Shown here: positions 5,352 through 6,003 of the stretch, piece by piece | How the letters are laid out: every line of letters begins with the position of its first letter | Position numbering within the stretch: position 1 is the first letter of the stretch | Source of the DNA: Chromatiales bacterium | GTDB lineage: Bacteria > Pseudomonadota > Gammaproteobacteria > Chromatiales > Chromatiaceae | NCBI GenBank assembly: GCA_024639625.1 | Contig: JAHEIA010000212.1 | Span: forward strand, 1 to 6,003 | DNA length: 6,003 nucleotides | Direction: 5' to 3' | Made by a program: the position numbers and the translations under genes | Notes under the pieces: generated by a model | What the model was told of the DNA's origin: nothing | Databases searched by the model: none | The model's input: only the letters and a program-made list of their open reading frames with translations

Positions 5352-5890
5352 GGAGCGAATTCTTCCTCTACGTGGGGTCCGCTGTCTGTAGGCAAGCGAT
5401 CGGCTGTCGCGCCGGAGTGCATTGCAGCTGACGGTGGGGCGGCCCCCACGCCTGTGGCCGCAATCCCCGGGTCCGGATCGCCGCTTGCGCTAGCCTGGAT
5501 GGCGTCCGTTGGCAAGGTTACATGCCCTGCCGCGATGGGGGGGTCCTCATCGATTCTTGGGGGGTGGTTGGCGCTCGGAGGCGACGGCTCGACAAAGCGG
5601 GCACCGATCCAACCTTGCGTGCCCCTGTCGGATACCCGCACCTGCAGCCACCCGTCCTGCTGAAGGATCTCTTCTACCTTGTCCCCGCGGCGCAGGGTAG
5701 CGAGGATGGAGCAGTCCATCCGGGGACAGGCCCTGAGATTCAGCATGTAGGAGTGCACATAATGAGTCGTCGGAGCGGGTTCAGGCGCTATCGGCGGAGG
5801 TGTTACGGGCTCATCCTGGGTCGGAGGCGTTTCACAGGCGCCCAACAGCAGAAAACCAGCTGACACGGTCAGGCGAATGCCGCTTCTCAT
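5348..5890 (-). CDS. SH3b-domain lipoprotein
   Basis: Predicted lipoprotein of 180 residues. The signal peptide MRSGIRLTVSAGFLLLGAC ends in a lipobox (LGAC) with lipidated Cys19; the +2 residue is Glu, not Asp, which favours the outer membrane. A Pro-rich linker (about 22-42) leads to one bacterial SH3 domain (about 44-102): YMLNLRACPRMDCSILATL, RRGDKVEEI, GWLQVRV and GWIGARFV are the typical blocks. A Pro/Ala/Asp-rich, probably disordered tail fills 103-180. Bacterial SH3 domains often bind cell-wall peptides or proteins; no catalytic domain is attached, so an adaptor role is inferred. Cys55 and Cys60 could form a disulfide in the domain. The start at 5890 is chosen because it puts the signal peptide at the N-terminus and overlaps the upstream stop as ATGA; in-frame ATGs at 5908 and 5992 would bury the signal behind 6 or 34 extra residues. 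The ribosome site is weak, consistent with translational coupling. Confidence 0.85.
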   Translation of the reverse strand: MRSGIRLTVSAGFLLLGACETPPTQDEPVTPPPIAPEPAPTTHYVHSYMLNLRACPRMDCSILATLRRGDKVEEILQQDGWLQVRVSDRGTQGWIGARFVEPSPPSANHPPRIDEDPPIAAGHVTLPTDAIQASASGDPDPGIAATGVGAAPPSAAMHSGATADRLPTDSGPHVEEEFAP

Positions 5891-6003
5891 TGTTTTTGTT
5901 CCAGCCATTCCATCCGTGCCTGCACCTGGTCCGCGTCGGCGGCACGTGGCCGATTCCGCAGGTAAGCTCCGTAGGACACGATTGCACCCCATGTTTCGCC
6001 CAG
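5887..6003 (-). CDS. 3' end of a gene, probably a TPR-containing protein (partial)
   Basis: The last 38 codons of a gene entering from the right edge on the minus strand, read in a different frame from the lipoprotein. The residues include GAIVSYGAYLRNRPRAADAD and QVQARMEWLEQKQ, ending at TGA (5889-5887). The pattern of alternating small and aromatic residues, then a Pro, an acidic/Ala stretch and a charged amphipathic helix, is typical of the closing repeat of tetratricopeptide proteins (A..Y..YL...P.A.DA..V..R...LE). The stop overlaps the lipoprotein start as ATGA, strongly indicating an operon and supporting that this frame is translated. The family name rests on one partial repeat, so the rest of the protein could be something else with a TPR tail, for example a transglutaminase-like protein. 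Confidence 0.7.
   Translation of the reverse strand: MGETWGAIVSYGAYLRNRPRAADADQVQARMEWLEQKQ

Noticed and set aside
5217..5863. Plus-strand open frames of 148 and 113 codons opposite the lipoprotein gene
   Set aside because: Both are antisense to the lipobox and SH3b coding sequence, without ribosome sites or recognisable domains.
5891..5992. A longer lipoprotein start at 5992 adding 34 residues
   Set aside because: It would bury the signal peptide behind an Arg-rich extension. The same DNA is better explained as the C-terminus of the upstream gene in another frame, ending in the ATGA overlap.

Overview
This GC-rich window carries proteobacterial genes. A Do-family (DegP/DegQ/MucD) protease with two PDZ domains, an OmpR/HisKA two-component pair and an SH3b lipoprotein suggest a free-living Gram-negative, most likely a gammaproteobacterium. 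The lineage is an inference from protein style, since the window holds no rRNA or other marker gene.

Layout, left to right. Positions 1-44 may hold the last codons of a plus-strand gene entering from the left. Positions 183-276 hold a damaged C-terminal scrap of a tyrosine recombinase/integrase, a trace of past mobile DNA. Positions 277-581 contain no gene I can support. From 4351 down to 582, all on the minus strand, lie a periplasmic Do-type serine protease, an OmpR-family response regulator and a HAMP-type sensor histidine kinase. The regulator and kinase overlap by 14 nt. A long 698-bp gap (4352-5049) follows, with several candidate regulatory elements: an 8-bp inverted repeat upstream of the protease, a GTCAC-N5-GTCAC direct repeat, a 12-bp perfect palindrome, an IHF-like site and a good sigma-54 (-24/-12) promoter match on the plus strand. 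The gap ends at a plus-strand gene for an 80-residue two-helix membrane protein with an excellent ribosome binding site. Convergent to it, at the right edge on the minus strand, is an SH3b-domain lipoprotein coupled by an ATGA overlap to an upstream gene whose last 38 codons resemble a TPR protein.

The functional core is an envelope quality-control cassette. The kinase senses something in the periplasm, phosphorylates the regulator, and the regulator probably acts on the adjacent protease promoter, much as CpxAR controls degP in enterobacteria. The SH3b lipoprotein and the small membrane protein are also envelope components but have their own transcription units.

I see no CRISPR array, tRNA, rRNA, intact mobile element, or clearly new multi-gene system. 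The least explained parts are the long regulatory gap and the small membrane protein it precedes.
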